51,266 nt of DNA from an uncultured Oscillibacter sp. GTDB lineage: Bacteria; Bacillota; Clostridia; Oscillospirales; Oscillospiraceae. Both the position numbers and the translations under genes were made by a program. The notes beneath the pieces were generated by a model that ran no database searches, was not told where the DNA came from, and was given only the letters and a program-made list of their open reading frames with translations. Location: contig CAJUQM010000017.1 of NCBI GenBank assembly GCA_910588005.1, forward strand, positions 1-51,266. Direction: 5' to 3'. Below, piece after piece: positions 22,309 to 30,567 of the stretch. The first letter of the stretch is position 1; each line of letters opens with the position of its first letter.

Positions 22309-23922
22309 ATGGACACCGTATATATCACCGGGCACCGCAATCCGGATACCGACTCTATTGTCTCCGCCATGGCCTACGCCGCCTTGAAAAACGCTCTGGG
22401 CCAGCGGGAGTACAAGGCCGCCCGGCTGGGCCAGATCAGCGATGAGACACAGATCGTGCTGGACCGCTTCGGTTTTCGTCCCCCCATGCTGATCAACGAT
22501 CTGCGCACCCAGGTGCGGGATCTGGACTATGACGTTCCCCCCTCCCTGTCCGCCGCCGCCACCATCAGCCGGGGCTGGCAGACCATGCAAAATGAAAAAA
22601 TCTCCGTTCTCCCCGTGGCCAATGAGGACGGCACCCTCTACGGCATGCTCTCCGCCGGCGACGTGGCCAACTATGACATGACCTCCGTCCGGAATCCCCG
22701 CATGGGTGAGATCCCGGTCTACAATCTTCTCTCCGTGCTGGAGGGCAAAATTTTAAATGAGAGCGGCGAGCTGAAAGACGTAATTTCCGGTGAGGTCACC
22801 ATTGCCCTGCCCGCCAGCAGGGAAAATCTGATGTTCTCCTCCAAAGACAGCATCGTGGTCTGCGGCGACCAGCCGGACATGATCCGCCGGGCGCTGGAGT
22901 TGGAGGTCAACTGCGTCATTGTGTGTCAGGCGGAGGTGTCGCCGGAGATTTTGAAGACCAAAACCGGCACCTGCATCATCTCCACCCCCATCGACGCCTA
23001 TCAGGCCGTGCGCCTGATCTGTCACGCCCTGCCCATCTCCCATATCTGCAACAGCCAGGGTCTGGTCTGCTTTCATCTGGACGACTATATTGACGACGTT
23101 CAGAACGCCGTGCTGGAGAGCCGCTTCCGGGCCTATCCCATCTTAGACGAAAATGAACGGGTAGTGGGTACGCTGTCCCGCTTCCACCTGCTGCGCCCCC
23201 GCCGCAAACGCGTAGTGCTGATGGATCACAACGAGAAGGCCCAGTCCGTCACCGGGCTGGACCAGGCAGAAATTCTGGAGATCGTGGACCACCACCGGCT
23301 GGCGGATATTGAGACTAAGAATCCCGTCTACGTCCGCAATGAACCCGTGGGCAGCACCACCACAATTGTGGCGGGCATGTACCAGGAAAAGGGGTTAATG
23401 CCCACTGCCAAAATGGCGGGTCTTATGGCGGCGGCCATCATCTCCGACACGGTTATGTTCAAATCTCCCACCTGCACCCAGCGGGATATCGACGTGGCCA
23501 ACCGCATGGCCCGCATCGCCAGCCTCTCTCTGGAGGAACTGGGCAAAGCCATTTTCTCCGCCACCTGCGGGGACGACAAAACGGTGGAAACCATGCTCCA
23601 CACGGACTATAAGGAGTTCCACATCGCGGGCCACAACCTGGCGGTAAGCCAGATCACCTGCATGGACTCCGACCGGCTCATGGCCCGGAAAGAAAATTTC
23701 CTAGCCGCTATGAGGGCTATTCACGATCAGCGGGAGTTAAACACCATGGTGCTGATGATTACCGACGTGCTGCTGGAGGGAACCTGGCTTTTATATGTGG
23801 GGGACGAGGACACCATTGAGCAGGCCTTTAATATCAAAGGTGCAAAGAACAGCGTCTTCCTTCCCAAAATCATGTCCCGAAAAAAACAGGTCATTCCCAC
23901 GTTATCGGCCCTCTGGGGATGA
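22309..23922 (+). CDS. Manganese-dependent inorganic pyrophosphatase with CBS and DRTGG domains
   Basis: A 537-residue family II (DHH) pyrophosphatase with a regulatory insert. The catalytic head begins YITGHRNPDTDS, giving His9, Asp13 and Asp15 as metal ligands. CBS motifs (about 70-130 and 245-305) flank a DRTGG-like region (about 140-240), the architecture of adenine-nucleotide-regulated CBS-pyrophosphatases. After the insert, VLMDHNEKAQS and EIVDHHRLADI complete the DHH active site. The C-terminal DHHA2 domain contains SRKKQVIP, which binds substrate. It recycles pyrophosphate released by biosynthesis. AGAAGGAGG precedes the ATG. Confidence 0.95.
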   Translation: MDTVYITGHRNPDTDSIVSAMAYAALKNALGQREYKAARLGQISDETQIVLDRFGFRPPMLINDLRTQVRDLDYDVPPSLSAAATISRGWQTMQNEKISVLPVANEDGTLYGMLSAGDVANYDMTSVRNPRMGEIPVYNLLSVLEGKILNESGELKDVISGEVTIALPASRENLMFSSKDSIVVCGDQPDMIRRALELEVNCVIVCQAEVSPEILKTKTGTCIISTPIDAYQAVRLICHALPISHICNSQGLVCFHLDDYIDDVQNAVLESRFRAYPILDENERVVGTLSRFHLLRPRRKRVVLMDHNEKAQSVTGLDQAEILEIVDHHRLADIETKNPVYVRNEPVGSTTTIVAGMYQEKGLMPTAKMAGLMAAAIISDTVMFKSPTCTQRDIDVANRMARIASLSLEELGKAIFSATCGDDKTVETMLHTDYKEFHIAGHNLAVSQITCMDSDRLMARKENFLAAMRAIHDQRELNTMVLMITDVLLEGTWLLYVGDEDTIEQAFNIKGAKNSVFLPKIMSRKKQVIPTLSALWG

Positions 23923-23941
23923 TTTGGATTTCAAATATTCT

Positions 23942-23977
23942 AAAACCGGCGGCGTGAAGAATCACGCTGCCGGTTTT
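23942..23977 (+). terminator. Terminator 1 after the pyrophosphatase gene
   Basis: AAAACCGGC and GCCGGTTTT, with inner GCGTGA/TCACGC, form an almost perfect stem ending in TTTTA. Confidence 0.8.
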
Positions 23978-24007
23978 ATGTCAATTGCTTCCAGCGGCAA
24001 TCCACAA

Positions 24008-24050
24008 AGGGAACAGGCCAGCTTTTCAGCTGGCCTGTTCCCTATTTTTT
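24008..24050 (+). terminator. Terminator 2 after the pyrophosphatase gene
   Basis: A perfect 15-bp stem (AGGGAACAGGCCAGC with its complement), loop TTTTCA, then TATTTTTT. It protects the convergent tadA gene. Confidence 0.88.
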
Positions 24051-24159
24051 GGAAGATTGGATGAAAAGAAGTTTTGTCTCTTGCAAGTATTAAGATACAG
24101 GAGAGTTGTTAAGCAAACCAGCATCAATTGTTACAAAAGATTTAAATCTCAAAATATTT

Positions 24160-24630
24160 TTATGTCAACTTCTGTCGGCTGTTCCGAAGATTGGCGAAAA
24201 AGTCCGATAATACCGCCTGGCACTCCGCCTCCAGAACCCCGCCTACCAAAGCGGGGCGGTTTGGAAAATCCTCCATAAAGAGGTTCAATATACCCCCGCA
24301 GGCCCCAAACGCCCTGTCCCGGGCGCCGTACCACACACGGGCAATGCGGGCATTTAAAATCGCTCCGGCGCACATAGGGCAGGGTTCCAGCGTGACATAC
24401 AGCTCACAGCCCTCTAGCCTCCACGTGCCCAAAGCCCCGTTGGCCTGGGCAATGGCCTCCATTTCCGCGTGGGAGGAGGCGGCCTGCCTCTCCTCCCGCC
24501 GGTTGCGCCCCCGACCTATGATCTCGCCCTCCCGGACAATGACGCAGCCCACCGGCACCTCTCCCGCCAGAGCCGCCTCCTGGGCCAAGGCCAGGGCCTC
24601 CCGCATGAAGAACTCCTGCTTCACCGTCAT
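24160..24630 (-). CDS. tadA: tRNA-specific adenosine deaminase
   Basis: A 156-residue zinc deaminase converting A34 to inosine in tRNA(Arg). The catalytic HAE is His54-Ala-Glu56 (SSHAEMEAI) and the zinc cysteines are Cys84 and Cys87 in PCPMCAGAI. ATG at 24630 has GGAGGTGGAG upstream; an in-frame ATG 42 bases earlier lacks a ribosome site and would add an unusual leader. It is divergent from the DUF2508-bofA pair. Confidence 0.94.
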   Translation of the reverse strand: MTVKQEFFMREALALAQEAALAGEVPVGCVIVREGEIIGRGRNRREERQAASSHAEMEAIAQANGALGTWRLEGCELYVTLEPCPMCAGAILNARIARVWYGARDRAFGACGGILNLFMEDFPNRPALVGGVLEAECQAVLSDFFANLRNSRQKLT

Positions 24631-24710
24631 TTTCTCTCCACCTCCTGCATGAAAATTGGCATATTTGTCCAAACTCCCAGTAAGAATAGAAACAGGAGGG
24701 ACAATGCCTT

Positions 24711-24974
24711 ATGAAAAACATTCTCTTTACGAAAAGGAGCCGTTCCGATCCGGAACTTCTGGCTCTAAAAGCTGAGCTGCTGAACGCCCAAGGCGAGCTG
24801 GCCTGCGCCTACCAACAGTTCGATCAGGCCCTGGACCCCGAGCTGGTGGAATCCTGCATCTACCAGATCAGCGCTGTAAAAGCCCGCTGCAACTATCTCA
24901 TCCGCGCAATCAAAGAACGCAGTCCGGACACTGTGGCGGCAGTGAACCTCCAGGGGGAAGCCCTATGGACCTAA
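24711..24974 (+). CDS. DUF2508 (YaaL-like) family protein
   Basis: An 87-residue, mostly helical cytosolic protein with Glu/Leu-rich amphipathic segments. LKAELLNAQGELACAYQQFD and DPELVESCIYQISAVKARCN are characteristic of DUF2508. In Bacillus subtilis the homologue yaaL lies next to bofA, and the same order is kept here with a 10-base overlap. AGGAGGG lies 11 bases before the ATG. Function is unknown; the link to the sigma-K checkpoint gene is by position only. Confidence 0.85.
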   Translation: MKNILFTKRSRSDPELLALKAELLNAQGELACAYQQFDQALDPELVESCIYQISAVKARCNYLIRAIKERSPDTVAAVNLQGEALWT

Positions 24975-25228
24975 ATCAAAAAGTGATCGCCGCCCTGCTG
25001 GCGGGCTTCTTCCTGATTGCCCTGCTGCGGGTATTTCAGGCTCCCCTGCGGGTGGCGGTCAAACTGCTGGCCAACACGCTATTGGGCTTCCTGGCCCTGT
25101 GGGCAGTAAACCTCACAGCGGGGATTACCGGCCTCACCCTGGGGCTGAATTTCTGGAACGCCCTGGTCATCGGGATCCTGGGCCTGCCGGGATTCGGCCT
25201 GCTTTTGCTGGTGCAGTGGGTATTATAG
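24965..25228 (+). CDS. bofA: Pro-sigma-K processing inhibitor BofA family protein
   Basis: An 87-residue membrane protein. Two hydrophobic helices flank a short loop, and the family segments NTLLGFLALWAVNL and NALVIGILGLPGFGLL are visible. In Bacillus, BofA holds the SpoIVFB protease inactive in the outer forespore membrane until the forespore signals. GGGGGAAG inside the end of the preceding gene serves as ribosome site, and the two frames overlap by 10 bases. Family identity is clear; the regulatory role is transferred from Bacillus. Confidence 0.88.
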   Translation: MDLNQKVIAALLAGFFLIALLRVFQAPLRVAVKLLANTLLGFLALWAVNLTAGITGLTLGLNFWNALVIGILGLPGFGLLLLVQWVL

Positions 25229-25363
25229 CCGTCATACATATTTCCAAGGGCGGGAAGGAGAAATCCTCCCCGCTTATTTTAAAAATCGCAAGCAAGTATT
25301 CGAGAGATATCAAGAGATAATCAAAGATTTTAAGAGTTTTTCCCGCGCTAAATGTTTTTTATG

Positions 25364-25392
25364 TTGACATGGCTCTCCCGCCGTGCTATAAA
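25364..25392 (+). promoter_or_regulatory. Sigma-A promoter of rplM-rpsI
   Basis: A perfect TTGACA (25364-25369), a 17-base spacer and TATAAA (25387-25392). The 70-base leader to rplM may hold an r-protein autoregulatory element, which I could not confirm. Confidence 0.85.
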
Positions 25393-25467
25393 TAGTCTTG
25401 CTCCGATTTTAACCCGGGGCGCTTGATTTGTAAAGCAAATACAAATATATCATACGGAGGAAACACC

Positions 25468-25899
25468 ATGTCCACTTTTATGGCAAACAAGGCCAACATT
25501 GAGCGCAAGTGGTACATCTTGGACGCCGCCGGCAAGCCCCTGGGCAAAACTGCTGTCCGGGCCGCCGATCTGCTGCGCGGTAAGACCAAGGTCACCTATA
25601 CTCCCCACGCCGACTGCGGGGACAATGTCATCATCATCAACGCCGGCAAGGCCGTCCTCACCGGCAAGAAGGGCACCCAGAAGATCTACCGCACCCACTC
25701 CGGCTGGGTGGGCGGCCTGAAGGAGACTCCCTACCGCATCCTGATGCAGGAGAAGCCCGAGGTCGCCATGCGGGTTGCCGTCCGCGGCATGATGCCCCGC
25801 AACACCCTGAGCAAGGACTCCCTGAAGCGCCTGCACATCTATGCCGACGCCAACTATGAGCAGCAGGCGCAAAAGCCCATTGCTCTGGACGCTGAATAA
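25468..25899 (+). CDS. rplM: 50S ribosomal protein L13
   Basis: A 143-residue large-subunit assembly protein. KWYILDAAGKPLGKTAVRAA at the N-terminus, the GDNVIIINAGKAVLTG core and GMMPRNTL are L13 hallmarks. ACGGAGG lies 8 bases before the ATG; in-frame ATG codons further upstream have no ribosome site. rpsI follows 14 bases later, as in most bacteria. Confidence 0.97.
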   Translation: MSTFMANKANIERKWYILDAAGKPLGKTAVRAADLLRGKTKVTYTPHADCGDNVIIINAGKAVLTGKKGTQKIYRTHSGWVGGLKETPYRILMQEKPEVAMRVAVRGMMPRNTLSKDSLKRLHIYADANYEQQAQKPIALDAE

Positions 25900-25913
25900 G
25901 GAGGAGTAGAAGA

Positions 25914-26318
25914 ATGTATCAGTCTAAGAAGCCCTATCTGTACGGCACCGGCCGCCGGAAATCCTCCGTGGCCCGCGTCCACCTGTTCCCGGGCGGCACT
26001 GGCTCCATCACCATCAACGGCCGCGATATTGACGAGTACTTCGGTCTGGATACCTTGAAAATGGTCGTCCGTCAGCCCCTGGAGGCCACCGGTAACACCG
26101 GCAAGATGGATATTGTGGCCACCGTCTCCGGCGGCGGTGTGTCCGGTCAGGCCGGCGCCCTGCGCCACGGCATCGCCCGCGCCCTGCTGCTGGCCAGCGA
26201 GGACAACCGTCCCATCCTGAAAAAGGCCGGCTTCCTGACCCGAGATCCCCGCATGAAGGAGCGCAAGAAGTACGGCCTCAAGGCCGCCCGCCGCGCACCC
26301 CAGTTCTCCAAGCGCTGA
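25914..26318 (+). CDS. rpsI: 30S ribosomal protein S9
   Basis: A 134-residue small-subunit protein. YGTGRRKSSVARVHLFPG at the start, GGGVSGQAGALRHGIARALL in the middle and the C-terminal AARRAPQFSKR, whose end reaches the P-site tRNA, are all diagnostic. GGAGGAG precedes the ATG. It is the last gene of the rplM-rpsI operon. Confidence 0.97.
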   Translation: MYQSKKPYLYGTGRRKSSVARVHLFPGGTGSITINGRDIDEYFGLDTLKMVVRQPLEATGNTGKMDIVATVSGGGVSGQAGALRHGIARALLLASEDNRPILKKAGFLTRDPRMKERKKYGLKAARRAPQFSKR

Positions 26319-26337
26319 TTTCTCCCTGTGTATTTAC

Positions 26338-26375
26338 AAGATGCCGCCCCTTGGGGGCGGCATCTTTCCTTTTTC
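26338..26375 (+). terminator. Terminator of rplM-rpsI
   Basis: A perfect 13-bp stem, AAGATGCCGCCCC with GGGGCGGCATCTT, loop TTG, then TCCTTTTT. Confidence 0.9.
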
Positions 26376-26585
26376 TCCCCTGCGGTTCCGGGACTCCCCC
26401 CAAAAAATACCGCGCTGCTGTTTGGACCATCCGATCGCTTTTAAGCCGAATTCAGTGCGCCGCTTAGAGCCTCCTCTCTCGATTCCCCACTCCGCATTGC
26501 ATATGCCCAGAACACAATTCGCCGCCTATCCCGGAAGACCTATCTTTTGAACCATGGAATGCGCCGCAGGTGATGCCTCCTGTGA

Positions 26586-26620
26586 CCGTCCGGCATTTTT
26601 TACTAAAAATCGCCGGACGG
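26586..26620. repeat. Long hairpin in intergenic region
   Basis: CCGTCCGGCATTTTT (26586-26600) pairs with AAAAATCGCCGGACGG (26605-26620) with one bulged base and a TACT loop. It has A/T runs inside rather than after the stem, so it is not a classic terminator. Confidence 0.7.
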
Positions 26621-26714
26621 CAAGCGGCGCTGTTTCGCCGGTTCAAAAGCACCCTGGAAAAAACAAAACGTCTCTGCCGCCTTATTGCGTTGCAGAAATT
26701 TGGGAGGAAGTATT

Positions 26715-27614
26715 TTGGAAGAGAATCGTTTAACTCAAAATTTCGAAGAGCCAAAGGCCCCTTTGCAATTTGTGGATGAAATAACGTCCTTGCGGAACAA
26801 TCTGTTAACCTTTGCGTTTACCACAGTTCTGGCCGTCATTGGCATCGCCTTCGCAAATCTGGATAAAGACATCCCACCGCTTCTCTATCTGCTGCCGCAT
26901 TTTCTGATTATCCCCTTTGCCGCCCGGATTACATACTACAGGATGAATCACGCCCACAAGAATTCTTTTCTCGAAGCCTTTTATCCAAACGGCATCAACA
27001 CCCAGTTTGCCCGAGGGACGATGTTTGTTCAAGAACGGCAGCGTCAGACGTTTCGTCTGGTCTCGCTCTTGGTCAATATTGAAATGCTTATTCTGGGCGC
27101 CGCCTGCAGCGTTCTGTTCCTGGTCTCCGCATATGAAGAGGCGGGTAAGATCCGCGCAATCTCCGCCGTGTCCGCCCTGCTGCCCCTTTTCATTATTGGG
27201 GTTATCATCTATCAGGGATATAATTATTGGAAAATAAAAATTCGTTTTTTGCACAAATGGGAACTCGCAAAGCGGTTATTTGGGGATCACCTGGAGAAAA
27301 AAATTCTGCCCTACCACAGCGTTATCCTGCCGGTTTTAAACACGCTGCATACCGTGCGTGGTCTGTCCAAATCCAGAGTCATCCTCTACCCCGCAGAATT
27401 ATTTCAATACCCGCGAAGCACTACTTCCCTTTTATTGACCGTCCTGGAGGACGACCGCTACCTCTTGCTGGAGCGAGAGGTAACGGAGGGTTTTGTTATA
27501 AAAGTAAAGCCAAAATTTATTTTGGCCCAGCGCATCGGCGTCAAAAGATATTTGGATATCCTTGACCTGAATCTTTTCCCCTCACAGAGGGAATCCTCCA
27601 ACGTGCAAATTTAA
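26715..27614 (+). CDS. Unrecognised four-helix membrane protein
   Basis: A 299-residue protein that I cannot assign. Four hydrophobic helices are seen in the first 180 residues as two pairs: one runs from about 31 to 75 (FAFTTVLAVIGIAFA; YLLPHFLIIPFA) and one lies near 120-175 (VNIEMLILGAACSVLFLVSA; ALLPLFIIGVIIYQGYNYW). A soluble C-terminal third of about 110 residues follows, with mixed alpha/beta character. The start is TTG at 26715, because GGAGG lies 7 bases upstream and no ATG is well placed. Its base composition is less GC-rich than its neighbours, which suggests an accessory gene. Confidence 0.7.
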   Translation: MEENRLTQNFEEPKAPLQFVDEITSLRNNLLTFAFTTVLAVIGIAFANLDKDIPPLLYLLPHFLIIPFAARITYYRMNHAHKNSFLEAFYPNGINTQFARGTMFVQERQRQTFRLVSLLVNIEMLILGAACSVLFLVSAYEEAGKIRAISAVSALLPLFIIGVIIYQGYNYWKIKIRFLHKWELAKRLFGDHLEKKILPYHSVILPVLNTLHTVRGLSKSRVILYPAELFQYPRSTTSLLLTVLEDDRYLLLEREVTEGFVIKVKPKFILAQRIGVKRYLDILDLNLFPSQRESSNVQI

Positions 27615-27652
27615 CGCGGCTTGGCTCTCCGTTTCTCCAACGTTAAAAGTTC

Positions 27653-27681
27653 TTGACATTTTGCAGTGTCGTTTTTATAAT
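27653..27681 (+). promoter_or_regulatory. Consensus sigma-A promoter of the XRE module
   Basis: A perfect TTGACA (27653-27658), a 17-base spacer and perfect TATAAT (27676-27681), 39 bases before the first gene. It should be strong unless repressed, probably by the module's own XRE protein. Confidence 0.88.
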
Positions 27682-27719
27682 AGAATGTAAATAATTCTTT
27701 ACTTTGGAGGGATGACGGT

Positions 27720-28085
27720 ATGAGAAAAATTTTTAAAAAACTCGGATTTCACAGGCCGGATGAAATGGAACAGCACATTCTATTGAAAGCGCAGCGGATT
27801 TCCTATCTCTTTTTAGTGGCCGCCCTTGTGATCTGGTCCTTTTATGAAAGCGGCCAGGTATACCGCCATCACGGCAGTCTCAATCTTCTCCCCTGCCTTT
27901 TGCTGGTGGCGGCGCTGATCATTCAAACCCTCTCCCAATTGATACTGACCCACAGGGCGGTGAAAGACAGCGAAGAGACCTATGAAACCGGCCCCTTCAT
28001 AAAAATCGTCACATGGGTCTGCGTAATCGCCGGCGTTTTTGCGGCTGCGGTTACGGCGGTCCTGATGATGGGTGTCATGGTATGA
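27720..28085 (+). CDS. Small membrane protein of an XRE-linked module
   Basis: A 121-residue integral membrane protein. After a basic N-terminus (MRKIFKKLGFHRPDEMEQHI) three hydrophobic helices follow, near 29-42, 55-72 and 95-118. The DEMEQHILLKAQRISY segment resembles small membrane proteins that are found beside XRE regulators in Firmicutes. I do not assign a function. GGAGGG lies 8 bases before the ATG. Its stop overlaps the start of the regulator gene (ATGA), so the two are translationally coupled. Confidence 0.75.
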   Translation: MRKIFKKLGFHRPDEMEQHILLKAQRISYLFLVAALVIWSFYESGQVYRHHGSLNLLPCLLLVAALIIQTLSQLILTHRAVKDSEETYETGPFIKIVTWVCVIAGVFAAAVTAVLMMGVMV

Positions 28086-28276
28086 AAAATAAAATCAAAG
28101 AACTTCGCAAGACAAAGGGACTCCGTCAGGAGGATCTTGCCGCGGCATTGGGTGTCTCCAGGCAAACCATTATCGCTATTGAAAACAGTAAGTACAATCC
28201 CACCCTTGAATTGGCGATGAAACTGGCCCGCTATCTGGACACCACCGTTGAGGAACTGTTTCAATTGGAGGTTTGA
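28082..28276 (+). CDS. XRE-family transcriptional regulator (64 residues)
   Basis: A compact regulator made only of a Cro/CI helix-turn-helix: MKNKIKELRKTKGLRQEDLA, then ALGVSRQTIIAIENSKYNPT and LELAMKLARYLDTTVEELFQ. It matches the short YgzD/YozG-like group that commonly sits with small membrane proteins. ATG at 28082 overlaps the preceding stop; a longer frame from 28013 is the shadow of the upstream gene. It probably represses its own operon from the strong promoter at 27653. Confidence 0.9.
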   Translation: MKNKIKELRKTKGLRQEDLAAALGVSRQTIIAIENSKYNPTLELAMKLARYLDTTVEELFQLEV

Positions 28277-28278
28277 AT

Positions 28279-28599
28279 ATGAAAAAAACTCTATGCGCCC
28301 TGGCGCCATACGCCCTTGCACTAGGAATCAATTTTTATCTTCTGCCGCTTTTCATGAAAAATACGGGAACAGCAATGCTCCTTATGCTGTTCGTCATGCC
28401 CTTCGCTTCGTTTGTCACAGCCGTGATCTATGGGATGCGCAGAGGTTTTTCCCCTCTGCTCTCCCTGTTGGCACTCCTTTTATTTATTCCCGCGGTTTTT
28501 ATCTATTTCAATTCATCCGCCTGGGTATACGCCGTATTCCACGCCGCCGCTGTGTTCGCCGGAACCGCCCTCGGGAGAGTCCTTTGCAGGAAGCGGTGA
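28279..28599 (+). CDS. Small hydrophobic membrane protein, third gene of XRE module
   Basis: A 106-residue protein, almost entirely hydrophobic, with about four short helices (LAPYALALGINFYLL, TAMLLMLFVMPFASFVTAVI, LLSLLALLLFIPAVFIY, VFHAAAVFAGTALG) and a basic C-terminus. No family is recognised. ATG at 28279 has GGAGG 7 bases upstream, inside the end of the regulator gene. It lies two bases after the regulator stop, so the three genes form one operon. A bidirectional terminator follows. Confidence 0.75.
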   Translation: MKKTLCALAPYALALGINFYLLPLFMKNTGTAMLLMLFVMPFASFVTAVIYGMRRGFSPLLSLLALLLFIPAVFIYFNSSAWVYAVFHAAAVFAGTALGRVLCRKR

Positions 28600-28622
28600 A
28601 AGCCGGGCCGCTCTGCCGGAGC

Positions 28623-28668
28623 AAAAAGAGCGGGGACCCCGTAGGCATCCCCGCTCTCGCTCTTTTTC
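28623..28668. terminator. Bidirectional terminator XRE module / peptide-binding gene
   Basis: AGAGCGGGGA (28627-28636) and TCCCCGCTCT (28648-28657) form the stem, with an A run on the left and TCTTTTTC on the right. Confidence 0.8.
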
Positions 28669-28677
28669 ATTATGCCG

Positions 28678-30354
28678 TTACGCCACCCGCGTCACCACAC
28701 TGGCAAAGCTGAACCAGCCTCGGGCATCCCTGCAGATGCCCGTCAGCGTCTCCCGCAGCTCCCAAGCCGTTCCCCGGCTGTACAGAGGCGCTAGGGCGCA
28801 GTCCGAGACCAGCAGGTCCTCCGCGTCGTGCAGGCAGCCCATACGGGCCGTGCTGTCGGCGGCATTGGCGATGATGGACATCAATGTATCATAGGCGCTG
28901 TTGGCGTATTGAACCACGTTGTTGGAGCTGTCAGAGGTCCAGTTCATCAAAAAACACTCGGCATCGTTGCCCACGGCGGTCAGCTCCGCACCCGCCAAGT
29001 CATATTCTCCCGTTCTCAGAGCCGCCCACAGCTCCCGGTTGGTGACGCCCAGCGGCGTTACCTGCATCCCCAGGACCTCCCGCCACATCTGGCAGATCAG
29101 CTGGGCCACGGCGCCGTTGCTGCCGGTCTCCTCATAGAGATAGGTCATCTCCCCCAAGCTGGCTCCGCTGTCGTAGCCGGCCTCGCTCAAAAGCTCCTTT
29201 GCCTGGGCACAGCGCTCCGCATAGGACTGGGCGTCACCGTTCAGCAGCGCCCCCCCGGCAGCGCGGAAGTCCCCCTCCTCACTCTCCGGAACGCCGGGCG
29301 GTACCAGCCCTCCGGCAGCCTGGGCGGTAATTCCCGCCGCCGTAACCAAAATGCTGCGGTCAATCGCCAGATGCATCGCCTGCCGTACCAACGGATCCGC
29401 AAGCATCTCCTTTCCGCAGTTAAAGAGAGCGGCATAGGTCCCCAATTCCGGAGCGGGTTCCCAGGTCTCATCTGCCGCCAGTTCCGCCAGCCGTTCCTCT
29501 GTCAGCGGCCAAACTGCGTCTACCGTCTTGTGATCGTAGAGGGACCGGGCCTCCTCCGCCGTGTCGGCAAAGTGGAACACCAGCGTCTTTGGACCAGCCT
29601 GTGTGCTGTAATACCGCTCATTTGTCTTGGCGGACAGCGTCGCGCCCTCCGCATAGGACTCCGCCTGATACGGTCCATTGCAGACCAAGGCCGTGGGATC
29701 GGACCACCAGCGCAGCTTCTCTCCGCCGGGGCGCTGGCTCCGCTCCTCCGCCTCCTCCTTCAATTTCTGCAGTACATCCTGCCGCAGAGGCATCGTGGCC
29801 GGAGAGGTGCACACCTCCGTCAAAAACCAATCATAATGCCCGCTGAGGACCACCACCAGCGTGCTGTCGTTTTTGGCGGTCACCTGCAGCAGCTCCATGT
29901 CTCCGGTGGCCCGGGCCTCGTCGTAGCCCGCCACAACGGACAGCAGCGCCGCATAGGGAGACCGGCTGTCCGGATCTGCCAGCCGCCGCCATGCGTATAC
30001 AAAGTCACCGGCTTTGACGCTCTCCCCGTCGGACCACTTGGCGCTGCGGAGGCGGAACGTGTAAATCACCGTGCCGTCGTAGATCTCCTCCTGGTCCACG
30101 TCCTTGGCCATGCCGCCCGTCACCGTGGGGGTCCCGGAGACATCCACCGCCACCCGCATCAGGTTCTCATACAGGTGGGCCAAAATCGTCTGGTCCCCGG
30201 TCTCCTCAGCATAGATGGGGTCCAGGGTTACCGGAGCCGAACCTACGCACACAGACAGGGAGACCCCATCCGCCTCTCCGGCGCAGCCCGCCAGCAAGGT
30301 CAGGCACACGGCCGCCGGCAAAGCCAGGCATGCCAATCGTTTCCATATCCGCAT
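28678..30354 (-). CDS. Peptide ABC transporter substrate-binding lipoprotein (SBP_bac_5)
   Basis: A 558-residue extracellular lipoprotein of the oligopeptide-binding family. A signal peptide ends in L-L-A-G-C. The typical start VTLDPIYAEETGDQTILAHL follows, and the family signature segment RSAKWSDGESVKAGDFVYAW is present. The C-terminal lobe has YDLAGAELTAVGNDAECFLM. ATG at 30354 is preferred to an in-frame GTG at 30360 because GAGG is 9 bases from the ATG and only 3 from the GTG. A good promoter precedes it. No permease or ATPase genes are adjacent, so it is an orphan binding protein that must share a transporter encoded elsewhere, or act as a receptor. Confidence 0.92.
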   Translation of the reverse strand: MRIWKRLACLALPAAVCLTLLAGCAGEADGVSLSVCVGSAPVTLDPIYAEETGDQTILAHLYENLMRVAVDVSGTPTVTGGMAKDVDQEEIYDGTVIYTFRLRSAKWSDGESVKAGDFVYAWRRLADPDSRSPYAALLSVVAGYDEARATGDMELLQVTAKNDSTLVVVLSGHYDWFLTEVCTSPATMPLRQDVLQKLKEEAEERSQRPGGEKLRWWSDPTALVCNGPYQAESYAEGATLSAKTNERYYSTQAGPKTLVFHFADTAEEARSLYDHKTVDAVWPLTEERLAELAADETWEPAPELGTYAALFNCGKEMLADPLVRQAMHLAIDRSILVTAAGITAQAAGGLVPPGVPESEEGDFRAAGGALLNGDAQSYAERCAQAKELLSEAGYDSGASLGEMTYLYEETGSNGAVAQLICQMWREVLGMQVTPLGVTNRELWAALRTGEYDLAGAELTAVGNDAECFLMNWTSDSSNNVVQYANSAYDTLMSIIANAADSTARMGCLHDAEDLLVSDCALAPLYSRGTAWELRETLTGICRDARGWFSFASVVTRVA

Positions 30355-30421
30355 AAACACTTTCCTCTATTCACCGCCGGCGCTGGCGCCGGAATTTTGC
30401 ACAGTGCAGCTGCATTCTCGT

Positions 30422-30450
30422 ATTATAGAGAAATCCGCCCTTTTTGTAAA
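30422..30450 (-). promoter_or_regulatory. Sigma-A promoter of the peptide-binding gene
   Basis: On the minus strand TTTACA (30450-30445), a 17-base spacer and perfect TATAAT (30427-30422), about 70 bases before the ATG. Confidence 0.8.
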
Positions 30451-30530
30451 GGCGCTCCGGGAAAAAAGTTACAAAACAGTGACAGTTTTTAGATTTTATT
30501 CATAAATTCCACAGCCCATGCCAATGAAGA

Positions 30531-30555
30531 CGCGGCCCCCCGGCGGGAGGCCGCG
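30531..30555 (-). terminator. Possible terminator after the VOC gene
   Basis: CGCGGCC and GGCCGCG pair around a GC-rich loop, 12 bases past the VOC stop. On the minus strand only TCTTC follows, so it may be weak. Confidence 0.45.
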
Positions 30556-30567
30556 AAATAAAAGCAG

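Larger units (their letters stand above)
26319..26714. other. Noncoding gap after rpsI
   Basis: After the rpsI terminator about 340 bases lack a credible gene. They contain a strong AT-cored hairpin (26586-26620) and the ribosome site of the next gene. Short open frames lack ribosome sites or family-like sequence. Confidence 0.5.
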
